NCBI GenBank assembly: GCA_905234835.1
Contig: CAJOIZ010000005.1
Coordinates: 16,161-80,160 of the forward strand
DNA from: Paludibacteraceae bacterium
Lineage (GTDB): Bacteria > Bacteroidota > Bacteroidia > Bacteroidales > Paludibacteraceae
Direction: 5' to 3'
Length of the DNA stretch: 64,000 bases
A model generated the notes under the pieces. It saw nothing but the letters and a program-made list of their open reading frames with translations. It did no database searches and was not told the origin of the DNA. Position numbers and translations under genes: made by a program. Positions 42,985 to 51,839 of the stretch are shown one piece after another. Numbering within the stretch: the stretch's first letter is position 1; each line of letters starts with the position of its first letter.

Positions 42985-43896
42985 ATGAATAAATCATCAA
43001 CATCGTATCTCTTTGAGTGTTACATCTGGCTTGTAAACACTATCGCACGCGGACCAATCACCCGTGCCGCTATAGATGATAAGTGGGCGCGTGCATCCGT
43101 GAATGACTACAAGACGGATTCTATTCCGGAATGTACATTCCATCGCTGGCGCAATAATGTTGAACTGCTCTTCGATGTCACCATCAAATGCAATACACGC
43201 GGTGAGTACTACATTGAGGATGGGAACAACTTGCATAGCGACGATTGGCGCAATCGCATGTTCCAGCTCTTTGCAATGAACTCGCTTATCAAAGACAGCA
43301 AGGAACTGCGTCATCGCATTTTGCACGAGCATGTTCCTTCCGGCGAGAAGTACCTTACGGCAGTTGTAGAAGCCATGCGAGATGGCTGCGTCTTGGAAAT
43401 GACCTACCAAGGCTTCGCCAAAACAGAGCCTTCAACGTTTATGGTAGAGCCTTATTGCTTGAAGATGTTCAAGCAGCGTTGGTATATGTTGGCTCATTCC
43501 GTAGGGAAAGATAAGACACTCATCTATTCGCTTGATCGTATTCACGCCTTGGAGCCTACCACGCAGAAATATCAGCTACCGAAGGACTTTGATGCCGAGT
43601 TCTATTTCCGCAATGTGTATGGAGTGAGCGGCATGGAAGATGAGCCGCAAGAGGTTGAAATCAAGATAGAAGCATACCAAGCCAATTTCTTGCGCACGCT
43701 ACCGCTGCATGCATCGCAGACAGAGATTGAGCGCCAAGAACAATACTCCATCTTTAGATATAACCTTGTTCCGGCATTTGAGTTCAAGCAGGAATTACGC
43801 AAACATGGTTCTGTTTTGGAGGTCTTAAAACCCCAATGGTTGCGTGACGAATTCCGCAAAGATTTAGCGTATCAACTTTCTAAATATCAAGACTAA
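42985..43896 (+). CDS. WYL-domain transcriptional regulator, copy 1
   Basis: 303 residues. N-terminal helix-rich DNA-binding part (TIARGPITRAAIDDKWARAS; PECTFHRWRNNVELLFDVTI), then the WYL domain (VVEAMRDGCVLEMTYQGFAK...VEPYCLKMFKQRWYMLAHS...IYSLDRIHALE) and a WCX-like end (IKIEAYQANFLRTLPLH...IFRYNLVPAFEFKQEL). WYL proteins such as BrxR and CapW repress defence operons and sense nucleotide-like ligands. It is about 60-70 percent like the copies at 50104 and 53938 by eye. Shared operator-like dyads nearby (P1-P5) suggest it binds them. Confidence 0.85.
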   Translation: MNKSSTSYLFECYIWLVNTIARGPITRAAIDDKWARASVNDYKTDSIPECTFHRWRNNVELLFDVTIKCNTRGEYYIEDGNNLHSDDWRNRMFQLFAMNSLIKDSKELRHRILHEHVPSGEKYLTAVVEAMRDGCVLEMTYQGFAKTEPSTFMVEPYCLKMFKQRWYMLAHSVGKDKTLIYSLDRIHALEPTTQKYQLPKDFDAEFYFRNVYGVSGMEDEPQEVEIKIEAYQANFLRTLPLHASQTEIERQEQYSIFRYNLVPAFEFKQELRKHGSVLEVLKPQWLRDEFRKDLAYQLSKYQD

Positions 43897-43979
43897 TGGA
43901 AGCAACAATTGAAAACAAAGTTGCGTATATTTTGCAACGTATGGAAAGACACCTGCATAAGCATCAGAGAGACACCTGA
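43896..43979 (+). CDS. 27-codon frame coupled to WYL copy 1, possibly a truncated gene
   Basis: ATG at 43896 overlaps the WYL stop (TAATG) and reads MEATIENKVAYILQRMERHL HKHQRDT before a TGA. The frame enters the 23-base repeat array, which supplies its stop. The arrangement suggests a gene start cut off by repeat expansion or deletion. Confidence 0.35.
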   Translation: MEATIENKVAYILQRMERHLHKHQRDT

Positions 43980-44036
43980 ATAAACATCAGAGAGACACCT
44001 GAATAAACATTAGAGAGACATCTGCATAAACACAAG
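43945..44036. repeat. Four 23-base tandem repeats
   Basis: Units begin (A/G)A(A)GAC(A)CCTG and read AGAGACACCTGAATAAACAT plus CAG/TAG, with first and last unit diverged. The period is 23 bases, close to twice the 11-base period seen elsewhere. Confidence 0.8.
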
Positions 44037-44086
44037 GCATACACCTTAACACCCACCATCCTTCAGCAGCCATACAGCAACAAACT

Positions 44087-44130
44087 CCGTAGGATAACCG
44101 ATAGATAACCGAAGGATAACCGTATGATAG
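44087..44130. repeat. Tandem array, four 11-base units
   Basis: CCGTAGGATAA, CCGATAGATAA, CCGAAGGATAA and CCGTATGATAG run head to tail with an exact period of 11. It lies 200 bases upstream of exonuclease copy 1. Confidence 0.82.
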
Positions 44131-44220
44131 TACTACTCTGACCGAAGGCGCACCGTACTCCGACCGGAGACAAAACACTGGAATAAACAAAAGTATGGCA
44201 CACATATCAAAAAAATGTAC

Positions 44221-44229
44221 TATCTTTGC
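44221..44229 (+). promoter_or_regulatory. -7 element of exonuclease copy 1
   Basis: TATCTTTGC, preceded by CATATCAAAAAAATGTAC. The same CATATCAAAAAAA...TA layout precedes the second exonuclease (TACCTTTGC near 58496), so the two genes share promoter ancestry. Confidence 0.5.
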
Positions 44230-44333
44230 AAATAGAATAATAATGTAGTATTTGAGCAAAAAACTTTAACAATAAACTCTATAAATATATAAAAAATGGA
44301 TTCTATACAAATCAGAGATATACAAACTGAATT

Positions 44334-44849
44334 ATGAACAACTTTGTAGCCATAGACTTTGAGACTGCCAACGGCAAGAAGTCAAGTATCTGTTCGGTTG
44401 GCATTGTGATTGTCAAGGACGGTGAGATAGTGGATAACTTTTATTCGCTTGTCAGACCCACGCCGAATTACTATGTTTCTTTCTGTCAGAAAGTACACGG
44501 CTTAAGTTATTGCGATACGAATGAGGAGCGGGAGTTTCCGGATGTATGGGCGGACGCGCAACGCAAGATACACGAGTATTTCCCATATATCGAAGATGGC
44601 GAAGTGCCTTTCGTGGCGCACAATAAGGCGTTTGACGAGAACTGCCTGAAAGCGGTTTTTGCCGCCTACGAAATCGCTTATCCCAATTATGAGTTTGAGT
44701 GTACGCTGCTCAAGTCCCGCAGAGTATGGCGGGAAGGGCATCATAACTTGGATATTATTGCCCGTTATTGCGGCTACGATCTCACCAACCACCACCACGC
44801 CCTCGCCGATGCCGAAGCCTGCGCCTGGATAGCAAGAGAGATATTGTAG
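44334..44849 (+). CDS. DnaQ-like 3'-5' exonuclease, copy 1
   Basis: 171 residues with the DEDDh series: FVAIDFETANGKKSS (Exo I), VHGLSYCDTNEE and FVAHNKAFDENCLKAVF (Exo II), and NHHHALADAEACAWIAREIL (Exo III, H and D). The fold is that of the epsilon subunit of DNA polymerase III and related repair or RNA-trimming enzymes. Copy 2 at 58581-59095 is closely related but frameshifted. It has its own promoter and stands between the WYL gene and a membrane protein gene. Confidence 0.9.
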   Translation: MNNFVAIDFETANGKKSSICSVGIVIVKDGEIVDNFYSLVRPTPNYYVSFCQKVHGLSYCDTNEEREFPDVWADAQRKIHEYFPYIEDGEVPFVAHNKAFDENCLKAVFAAYEIAYPNYEFECTLLKSRRVWREGHHNLDIIARYCGYDLTNHHHALADAEACAWIAREIL

Positions 44850-44946
44850 TCCGAACTGAAAATTTCACGAAGCAATAGCAGGATATATTACGGAGTGAAT
44901 ACTGGCTTTTTTTACGGAATTATTTGCTTATTTGAAAAATAAACAA

Positions 44947-44954
44947 TAACTTTG
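44947..44954 (+). promoter_or_regulatory. Promoter of the membrane-protein gene at 45050
   Basis: TTTG at 44923-44926, a 20-base spacer, and TAACTTTG at 44947-44954. Confidence 0.65.
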
Positions 44955-45049
44955 CGGCAGCATAAATAATGCTGCCGGAAACTGCAAAGATTGCCACTGC
45001 CGACTCCAACGTCTGGATTACAAAACAAATCTTATTACAATATACAAAT

Positions 45050-46117
45050 ATGGAAAACAAATCAAAATTATTCAGAGGGAATGCTTTGTTAATCTCCTTG
45101 TTATCAGGAAGTATGATTCTTCTTGTCGTGTTTATCTTCGTTGCAACTTTATCGGGCGCATGGCCTGGAGAAGGTGTCTCTGCCCAGATTCTATCCGCAT
45201 TAGCAGGGGCAGTGGTTACTGCTATTATCACCATGTTCCTACTTTTGGGACAGACCTCCAACGAGGAAAAGAAAGAACGAAATGCCAAAATCTTTGAAGA
45301 GAAACTGCGAATCTATAACGAGTTCCTGCAAAATCTCTGTCAAGTGGTCAAAGATATGGAAATATCCAAAGAAGAGGAAATAATGCTGGAGTTCCAGGTC
45401 GCACAAATAGCTATGCACACATCTACCGAATCCATCAATAAAATCAGCGAACAAGTAAGTGCTATCATCACCGGAATAAAAACAAAGGATAATCAAACCG
45501 GCGAAATGCTCAACGAACTGTTTGCAATAGCCGACATTTTCTACAAAGAACTATACGGCAAAGATAATGACATGGATGATAATTCTAGAGAGAGTACCAT
45601 CGAATATTTCAGAACCATACTCATAGCAAAGGAGAAAATCCAGAATCAGGATGCCATACAGCGTCAGGCAGTCATAAACATGTATAAAGACAGGTCTTAT
45701 CTTAATCTGACCGACAGAGCAAAACTGCTGAAAGCAATGATTCCCCAAAACGAATCCAAGCAATGGATCTGGGCTCGCACAACACTCGTACATGAATACT
45801 TTACCGACATTGATCCAACCACAAACAGTTATATCAGTTCAAAGAATCAAATAGCAATTGACCTTTTCCCGAATAGCGATAAGAAAATCTACCGCATCAC
45901 TATATTCTTACGGACTATGAATTTGGAAGGAATACAAAAAATAGCAAAAGAGATATGGCCTGACAAAGAATTCAAACCTTATCCTTCCAATGAACCATGC
46001 AGGCTGACATACAAGAAATTTGATTTCAGTGCATCAAATGAAGAGATTGCACAAACAATGATTGAATTACTCAACGATATCAAGAACTATCGGGATAAAA
46101 CATACCCGCTAAAATAA
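45050..46117 (+). CDS. Membrane protein with two N-terminal helices and a large cytoplasmic part, unknown function
   Basis: 355 residues from ATG 45050 (MENKSKLFRGN). Two hydrophobic helices near the N-terminus, LLISLLSGSMILLVVFIFVA and QILSALAGAVVTAIITMFLL, are followed by a charged helical region (KKERNAKIFEEKLRIYNEFL) and a C-terminal alpha/beta part (WIWARTTLVHEYFTDIDP, IYRITIFLRTMNLEGIQKIA). The C-terminal segment could be a nuclease or binding domain, but no catalytic motif stands out. Membrane-anchored effectors of this layout occur in defence loci. Family not recognised. Confidence 0.6.
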   Translation: MENKSKLFRGNALLISLLSGSMILLVVFIFVATLSGAWPGEGVSAQILSALAGAVVTAIITMFLLLGQTSNEEKKERNAKIFEEKLRIYNEFLQNLCQVVKDMEISKEEEIMLEFQVAQIAMHTSTESINKISEQVSAIITGIKTKDNQTGEMLNELFAIADIFYKELYGKDNDMDDNSRESTIEYFRTILIAKEKIQNQDAIQRQAVINMYKDRSYLNLTDRAKLLKAMIPQNESKQWIWARTTLVHEYFTDIDPTTNSYISSKNQIAIDLFPNSDKKIYRITIFLRTMNLEGIQKIAKEIWPDKEFKPYPSNEPCRLTYKKFDFSASNEEIAQTMIELLNDIKNYRDKTYPLK

Positions 46118-46167
46118 CTTTCCGTTAAACTAAAAGGTGCGCACGATACCTACCAGTGCATACAACT

Positions 46168-46473
46168 ATGATTTCAGATGTAATCGAAAAGAACCAGCAG
46201 TATGTTGTATTAGATGAATACAACAAGAAAATTAGTAGTAATTATTTTAGTTCGCTCGGCGAGTTAATTGGATTTACAGGATCTTTCCTCGTCTTTCGCA
46301 AAAACCAACAATACATTGTTTATGATGAAGATCTGACAAAAATTGCTTCTAATTATGAGAGCAATTTGGGTGAATTTCGTAAAGCTGTCGGTAATACAAT
46401 CAATTTCCGAAAGAACGGACAGATACATACCTATGACAGTAATCTTGACAAAATAAGTAGTCGTTGGGAATAA
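46168..46473 (+). CDS. Small repeat protein (three WG-like units)
   Basis: 101 residues from ATG 46168 built of about three 36-residue units, each with KNQQY(I/V)V.DE...KI.SNY and a following LGE. The pattern resembles the WG-type beta repeats found as binding modules in many bacterial proteins. It ends 17 bases before the glycosylase-like gene, so the two are probably cotranslated. Confidence 0.6.
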   Translation: MISDVIEKNQQYVVLDEYNKKISSNYFSSLGELIGFTGSFLVFRKNQQYIVYDEDLTKIASNYESNLGEFRKAVGNTINFRKNGQIHTYDSNLDKISSRWE

Positions 46474-46490
46474 CTAAATATATTCAGCGT

Positions 46491-47282
46491 ATGAAAGAAT
46501 TATCGTATTTTGCACAACTTAATGAGTTGTTTCAAGAATGGATGCAGGACCTTTCTGGTGAGGAAAGAAATTTATTCTGCAAAGACGGTCTTATGCTAAA
46601 GGCATATAAAACAGAGAAATCTATTGATACTCTTTGGGATGAATCACCCAGAAGGGTTATGTTTATCCTAAAAGATAAAAATACTCCTGACGGAGATGAT
46701 ACGCGTTTGTGGCCTGTAGATGGTAAACATGGAATAGAAATAAGAGAGTTACATGGAGGAAATATAGAACAGACAGGATTTTTTCCAAACATAGCACGTA
46801 TTTTATATGGACTGACTGTAGAGACCATTGGATATAGCCAATTGGAAATGCAAAAAGTAAAAGACAATTGGAATGCCTTGCCTTTCGCTTTTGTTGAAGC
46901 AAAGAAACTTGCGGGATATTCTTCTGTAAAAAGCGGTGACATAGAAAATGCACTCAAAAAAGATGGTGAATTCCTAATACGTGAAATTGAGATCCTTAAT
47001 CCAAATATACTTGTTTGTTGTGATGCCGATGATACGCAATTTAATTATATTACCCAACAGTATGATTCAGTCGAAAAAGGCGAGATAATTTCAATTGAAT
47101 ACAAGTATCCCATAAAACCTTGTTTTACATGTTGCTTACGATATTATCCGACAATAAACAAAGTTGTCATTAAGTCATATCATCCTACAAGGACAGGTAA
47201 AGCAGGAGATTGGATTATTTACGAGAAAGTAATCAGCCCATTTAGACAATTAATTAACAATCATAATATAAAATTCAAATAA
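46491..47282 (+). CDS. Uracil-DNA-glycosylase-superfamily-like protein 1
   Basis: 263 residues from ATG 46491 (MKELSYFAQLNEL). Three segments match the fold order of that superfamily: a first beta strand and loop, RRVMFILKDKNTPDGDDTRL; a middle strand, NPNILVCCDADDTQF; and a late strand with KVVIKSYHPTRTGKAG, the place of the HPS motif. Known members excise uracil or modified bases, and the phage-defence glycosylase Brig1 is one. Here the assignment is by pattern only. It lies directly before promoter P2. Confidence 0.5.
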   Translation: MKELSYFAQLNELFQEWMQDLSGEERNLFCKDGLMLKAYKTEKSIDTLWDESPRRVMFILKDKNTPDGDDTRLWPVDGKHGIEIRELHGGNIEQTGFFPNIARILYGLTVETIGYSQLEMQKVKDNWNALPFAFVEAKKLAGYSSVKSGDIENALKKDGEFLIREIEILNPNILVCCDADDTQFNYITQQYDSVEKGEIISIEYKYPIKPCFTCCLRYYPTINKVVIKSYHPTRTGKAGDWIIYEKVISPFRQLINNHNIKFK

Positions 47283-47291
47283 TTTCCTCTC

Positions 47292-47355
47292 CTTTCATCT
47301 TATAAAAGCACAGTAAAGTAATTTTGCAGCGTGATTCGAAAAGCGGGTCACGCTG
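47292..47355 (+). promoter_or_regulatory. Promoter module P2 with 5' leader hairpin
   Basis: CTTTCATCTTATAAAAG (47292-47308), then 10 bases, then TAATTTTG (47319-47326). The transcript start region is CAGCGTGA (47327-47334), which pairs perfectly with TCACGCTG (47348-47355) around a 13-base loop. It drives the 129-residue gene. Same design as P1, P3, P4 and P5. Confidence 0.82.
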
Positions 47356-47385
47356 TAACTTTATTAACTACTATATTGCTACATT

Positions 47386-47775
47386 ATGGAACTACTTTGT
47401 GTTGCTGTTGACCCGTACTTGCCGGAAAGTAATACGCATTTTTTCCGTCCAAGCGACAAGTTTTATTTTGAGCTGGACTTGTGGGAAACTGATTTTGAAG
47501 ATCCTGAGGAAACAGCCCTCAAAATCGCCGATCTCCGCTTTGTACTAGAACGAGGCTTTGACTTGAAGAAACATGTTATGGACTACATGAACTCGCTCCC
47601 GCTTGTTCCTGGATATCAAGAACCTATCCGTTCTGCCTTTAGGCGCTACATTAAGTTCATGCGTACCGGCGTTGGAAAATCCGAGCGTGGTTACAGAGAT
47701 GCGTTTGTTGATGCCCTTGGCACGGATGAAATGGTTGAATTATTTTGCAATGAAGTATTACTCTATAAAAAATGA
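47386..47775 (+). CDS. Unknown 129-residue protein
   Basis: Starts MELLCVAVDPYLPESNTHFF and is mixed alpha/beta with an acidic middle (DFEDPEETALKIADLRFVLE) and a helical end. No family recognised. It is the first gene behind P2 and overlaps the next gene by four bases (ATGA). The later P5 unit has an 87-residue gene in the same place before a relative of the next gene, so a small partner protein seems to belong to this arrangement. Confidence 0.55.
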   Translation: MELLCVAVDPYLPESNTHFFRPSDKFYFELDLWETDFEDPEETALKIADLRFVLERGFDLKKHVMDYMNSLPLVPGYQEPIRSAFRRYIKFMRTGVGKSERGYRDAFVDALGTDEMVELFCNEVLLYKK

Positions 47776-48506
47776 AAGATATGAAAGCAATAGAAAAAAT
47801 TTTGCAATCGGATGCCTTGAAATTTATTGAAGATGAAATCCTATCTATTGATAGTTTTGGTTATGCCGAAAAGGATATCTATGCGATGGGACACCTGCTT
47901 CGGGCTCGAAAGAAGTTACTTGATTCCGTGTTTGAACTCAATGATGAAACGCTCTCTTTATTAAATGATTTTAATGAGCGTTTGACTTTAGAACTCCGTT
48001 CCGCTCATCAAAAGACAGTTGATGCGTTTAATAAAACATGTGCACAATATAAAGATTGTACTATAAAAGTTGAAGGTAGAGTCTATATGTCCAACCGTTT
48101 GCCAACGTTGTACCCTGCTCAATATGGTCGAAATGAAACGGTGTGAAAAGCTTTATTGGACGGCAGCTTTCAACCTTTATATAAAGATGGGGTTAATTCC
48201 AATCCTATACTTATTTCAAACTATGGACATAGTGAACCAAAGTCGGTAAATTCTGTTCTTTTTATGAATGATATGGATTCAGAGTTATATTTGCAGGAAA
48301 CAGACCCTACATATTCTGGCGAACCAACAAATAATTGGAATGAGCACTTAGACCAAGAACTCACTAAAGACATGCACCTTGTGTATGCATTTCACAATCT
48401 TTGGGAACATGTGGGAGGTTTTTCTATTGTTGATCTTATCTTCGTTAGAGATTTTGAGACCTCCATTGATATCCATATTGGACAAAAAAATCATAAGTGC
48501 TCATAA
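47772..48506 (+). pseudogene. Gene related to the 211-residue protein at 56766, broken by an in-frame TGA
   Basis: The frame starts MKDMKAIEKILQSD and runs to ...YGRNETV, then TGA (48144-48146), then continues in the same frame as KALLDGSFQPLYKDG to IGQKNHKCS. Its end, NWNEHLDQELTKDMHLVYAF HNLWEH, matches NWNEGLDPELTKDLHINRAF HNLFDH of the intact relative. The stop sits where the relative has phenylalanine, so a TGG to TGA change is likely. Without the stop the protein would be about 244 residues. Family and role are unknown. Confidence 0.75.
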
Positions 48507-48605
48507 AACACTCAACTCGTTCTGCCCATTTTATGCAGTTTAGAACGCTGTTTCTTGCATATTTGAAAAAAAAGGTGTATCTTTGCGTCCAAATTTGATG
48601 CAAAG

Positions 48606-50016
48606 ATGAAAGAAGACCAACATACTGAGTTCAAACGTTTGTGGAAAGATGAGTTCCTTCGCGAGTTGAGTGCGTTCGCTAATAGTCAAGGCGGCACACT
48701 CTATCTATATCGGCGTTGAAGACGATGGTACTATCGTTGGTGTAAACAATGCCAAACAGCTCCTTCAGGACATGCCGAATAAAATCAAGAACTGCTTGGG
48801 CTTCGTGGCTGGTGTGGATCTGAAAGAGGAAAACGGCAAGGAGCTGATAGCCATTACTGTAGATCCGCAAGAGAATGCTGTTTCGTATGAGGGCAAATAC
48901 TTTGTCCGTAGCGGCAGTACGGTTCAAGAACTGCGCGGACAGGAATTGGCAGTGTTTCTTATGCACAAGACAAAAACACATTGGGATTCGGTGCCACATC
49001 CTACAGCAACGTTGGAAGCTTTGGATCATGAAGCTATACGTCATTTTGTCAGCAGGGCACGCGAGAACAGGAGTTTTCCATTGGAGTACGATGAGAAAAA
49101 CATCCCGCTTATCCTTAATAGTCTGAACCTGCTAACGGACGATGGTCTTCTTACCAATGCCGCTCTGTTGTTGTTCGCCAAAGAACCGCAGAAATGGTTT
49201 GTCAATTCCTTTGTCAAGTGCGCACATTTCCCCACCAAAGAAATGCTCAAGCCGATGCTTTCTTATCAGATGTACGGCGGCAATATCTTCCGGTTGGTGG
49301 ATCAGTCCGTGGAATATGTAGCGAGCCGCATTGATGCAGGTGTCGGTGAACGTATTCACTCTGCCGCTATTGATGTTGAGTATGAACTGCCTCTTCAAGC
49401 CGTTCGCGAAGCCATTGTCAATGCGGTTGTTCATCGGGATTATATGAGTACAGCCAGTGTACAGGTAATGTTGTTCCGTGATAGATTAGAGGTGTGGAAT
49501 CCGGGAGGTCTGCCCATGGGTATGACGATTGAGAAACTGAACGAGAAACACCGCTCCATGCCTGTTAATCCTACTTTGGCATATCCTGTGTATTTGGCAG
49601 GCTATATAGAGCAACTCGGCACAGGTACTACTGATCTTATCCAACGGTGCGAAAACAAAGGCTTGCGCCGTCCGGAATTCAAGCAGGACAATGATTTTGA
49701 GATTACTCTTTGGCGTCCTGAGAAAGAGTACAATAGCTTAGCAGGTGACCAAGTCACCGACCAAGTTAGTACGCAAGTCAGTACGCAAGTACGCAAGTTT
49801 ATATTGGCTTTAAAGGGAGATACTTGCTCGCTATCAGAGATTCAGGGTTCATTAGGGATACGCACGCGTGAATATGTTCGCAAGAATATGATTGTCCCTG
49901 CAATAGAAGCAGGTTATTTAGCTATGCGTTATCCCGACAAACCAAACAGTTCTAACCAAGCCTATTTCCTTACTCCGAAAGGTTTGGAATTATTGCAACA
50001 ACTTAACGACAAATAA
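48606..50016 (+). pseudogene. AlbA_2 / HATPase_c_4 regulator broken by a 4-base duplication
   Basis: ATG 48606 begins MKEDQHTEFKRLWKDEFLRE and continues LSAFANSQGGTLY, then CTATCTAT at 48701-48708 shifts the frame and gives a TGA. Removing one CTAT would read GGTLYIGVEDDGTIVG, the family's usual sequence, and continue to the end. The rest has AVREAIVNAVVHRDYMS (HATPase_c_4) and a VSTQV repeat linker before a C-terminal winged helix. A -7 element, TATCTTTGC, lies at about 48577. The intact relative in this window is at 36673-38061. Confidence 0.82.
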
Positions 50017-50103
50017 CATGCCTATACCCTTCCTCACATATAACCTCTTTATAGCAAGTGCAGTAGCGTAAGTAAGATATTTTGCAACAAAATTTGATAT
50101 GAC

Positions 50104-51012
50104 ATGAACAAATCCTCTACATCGCACCTCTTTGAGTGTTACATCTGGCTTGTAAACACTATCGCCCGTGGTCCCGTCACCCGCGCCGAAATAGACGACA
50201 AGTGGACGCGTTCCTCTGTTAACGATTATAAAACAGACGCGATTCCGGAAACTACGTTCCATCGTTGGCGCAATACCGTGGAACTGCTTTTCGATGTCAC
50301 CATCAAATGCAATTCGCAAGGCGAGTATTATATTGATGAAGCCAAAGAATTAAACTCCTCCGAATGGCGCACGCGAATGGTGAACCTGCTTGCGGTCAAC
50401 TCGCTTGTCAAGGATAGCAAGGCGTTGAGTAATCGCATTTTGCATGAGCCTGTTCCTTCCGGCGAAAAGTTCCTCACTACTTTCATAGAAGCCATGCGGG
50501 ACGGAACGGTCCTTGAAATGACATACCAGAGTTTCTACAAGCCTGTGCCGAGCACATTCCTAATAGAAACCTATTGCCTCAAGATGTTCCGGCAACGCTG
50601 GTATGTGGTTGCTCTGTCAAGAGGTCATAATCAACTGCGTGTGTATGCCCTGGACCGGGTAAAAGAATTAAAGCCGACTTCCGAGAAATACATTTTACCG
50701 CCTGACTTCGACGGAGAGACCTATTTCAAGGACACGTATGGTGTTAGTGGTATGGAGTATCAGCCCCAACCGATTGAGATAAAAGTAGTAGCAATAGAGG
50801 CTAATTATTTCCGCACGCTACCGCTCCACCACTCGCAGGAGGAGATAGAGCGAAACGAGAACTACTCCATCTTCCGCTATAATATAATTCCTTCGTATGA
50901 GTTTACACAAGAACTGCTCAAACAAGGAGCTAATCTCGAAGTCCTCACTCCTCAATGGTATAGGGATGAGTTTGCTGGAAAAATAGCCGATATCCATAAA
51001 ATTTACCAATAA
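50104..51012 (+). CDS. WYL-domain transcriptional regulator, copy 2
   Basis: 302 residues, starting MNKSSTSHLFECYIWLVNTI and colinear with copy 1. WYL landmarks are DGTVLEMTYQSFYK, IETYCLKMFRQRWYVVALS and VYALDRVKELK. The last part, FRYNIIPSYEFTQELLKQGA, is the WCX-like end. The region just upstream (about 50049-50085) holds a distorted version of the P2 promoter module (TTTATAGCAAG...CAGTA...TATTTTGCA) with a few inserted bases, so its control may have changed. It lies between the broken AlbA_2 gene and P3. Confidence 0.85.
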   Translation: MNKSSTSHLFECYIWLVNTIARGPVTRAEIDDKWTRSSVNDYKTDAIPETTFHRWRNTVELLFDVTIKCNSQGEYYIDEAKELNSSEWRTRMVNLLAVNSLVKDSKALSNRILHEPVPSGEKFLTTFIEAMRDGTVLEMTYQSFYKPVPSTFLIETYCLKMFRQRWYVVALSRGHNQLRVYALDRVKELKPTSEKYILPPDFDGETYFKDTYGVSGMEYQPQPIEIKVVAIEANYFRTLPLHHSQEEIERNENYSIFRYNIIPSYEFTQELLKQGANLEVLTPQWYRDEFAGKIADIHKIYQ

Positions 51013-51031
51013 TTTCACTTCTTTCTATTCA

Positions 51032-51093
51032 CTTCCATCTTATGGAAGTTGAATGTAGTACTTTTGCAGCGTGATCATAAAAAGGTCACGCTG
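51032..51093 (+). promoter_or_regulatory. Promoter module P3 with 5' leader hairpin
   Basis: CTTCCATCTTATGGAAG (51032-51048), a perfect 7-base dyad, then exactly 10 bases, then TACTTTTG (51059-51066). CAGCGTGA (51067-51074) pairs with TCACGCTG (51086-51093) around an 11-base loop. The ATG of the DnaB-like gene is only seven bases after the hairpin, so the stem would also touch the ribosome entry site. Confidence 0.85.
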
Positions 51094-51100
51094 TGTTTAT

Positions 51101-51829
51101 ATGAATGGTTTGGAATCAGGTATTAAAATAATAGACGAATCTTTAGGCGGTCTAAAGGACGGTAAATTGTATTGCATAGGATGTACCGGTAATGCTAACA
51201 GGACGAATCTTATAGCAAAGATTGCAATGGGATTAGCAACACGCGATAACAGCGTTTTGTTATTCTCATTGGAGAAAAACCGCAAAACAATGTTTAATCA
51301 GCTTTTTAGTGTTTTAAGCCAATTCGACGAATCGGAAAAGTCGAGAAATGGAATTGAAAAGCAAAGCAATCTTATGGACAAGATGGGGGAATATCCGATT
51401 TGGATAGAAGATACTCCAAATTTAAGTTATTCTTCATTACAGAATACTATACAGCGTATATGTTATCTGAACAAACATGCTGTTGGTGTAGTAATGGTAG
51501 ATAATATAATGCAGATGGCAACCGACTTTCAAATATCTGCTGCAGAACTATGTATTAAGGCAAATTTGTATCTTCTAAAAATGGTAGCCAAAGAAAATAA
51601 AATACCCGTTTTGGCTTTTACGGAAATTAGCCGTAATGAAGAATTAAATAGACCTTTTGAAGTCAGTGAGTATATTGATGGGATGCTGATATTTAAGTCC
51701 ACGGAAGATGATTCTCCATATTTATCGCGTAAAGGAGTAAAGATCATTACAATCGGGGATGGCATGTCAGCGGAACCTACATTATTTGACGCTCCACAAG
51801 TGGTTGTTAAACTTGGAAATGAAATATAA
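51101..51829 (+). CDS. DnaB-like RecA-fold ATPase with altered Walker A
   Basis: 242 residues, start MNGLESGIKIIDESLGGLKD, as in the C-terminal half of the replicative helicase DnaB (TGF..LD..TGGL). Later segments also agree: SVLLFSLEKNRKTMFNQLFS, VGVVMVDNIMQMATD (Walker B), and IPVLAFTEISRNEELNRP. The P-loop reads GCTGNANRTNL: the usual GKT/S lysine is arginine, which normally kills ATP hydrolysis. No N-terminal primase-binding domain. It could be an inactive decoy or a poison subunit of the helicase. First gene behind P3. Confidence 0.7.
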   Translation: MNGLESGIKIIDESLGGLKDGKLYCIGCTGNANRTNLIAKIAMGLATRDNSVLLFSLEKNRKTMFNQLFSVLSQFDESEKSRNGIEKQSNLMDKMGEYPIWIEDTPNLSYSSLQNTIQRICYLNKHAVGVVMVDNIMQMATDFQISAAELCIKANLYLLKMVAKENKIPVLAFTEISRNEELNRPFEVSEYIDGMLIFKSTEDDSPYLSRKGVKIITIGDGMSAEPTLFDAPQVVVKLGNEI

Positions 51830-51839
51830 TTTTGAAATT

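Noticed and set aside
43945..44036. 23-base repeats as a CRISPR array
   Set aside because: Repeats abut each other with no spacers, and no cas genes are in the window.
48144..48146. TGA read as tryptophan or selenocysteine in the gene at 47772
   Set aside because: Other genes here use TGA as a normal stop and TGG for tryptophan, and no SECIS-like structure is clear. A nonsense change fits better.
50049..50085. A sixth copy of the dyad promoter before WYL copy 2
   Set aside because: Pieces of the module are recognisable, but the 17-base dyad and the 10-base spacing are not kept, so I list it only as a possible distorted copy.
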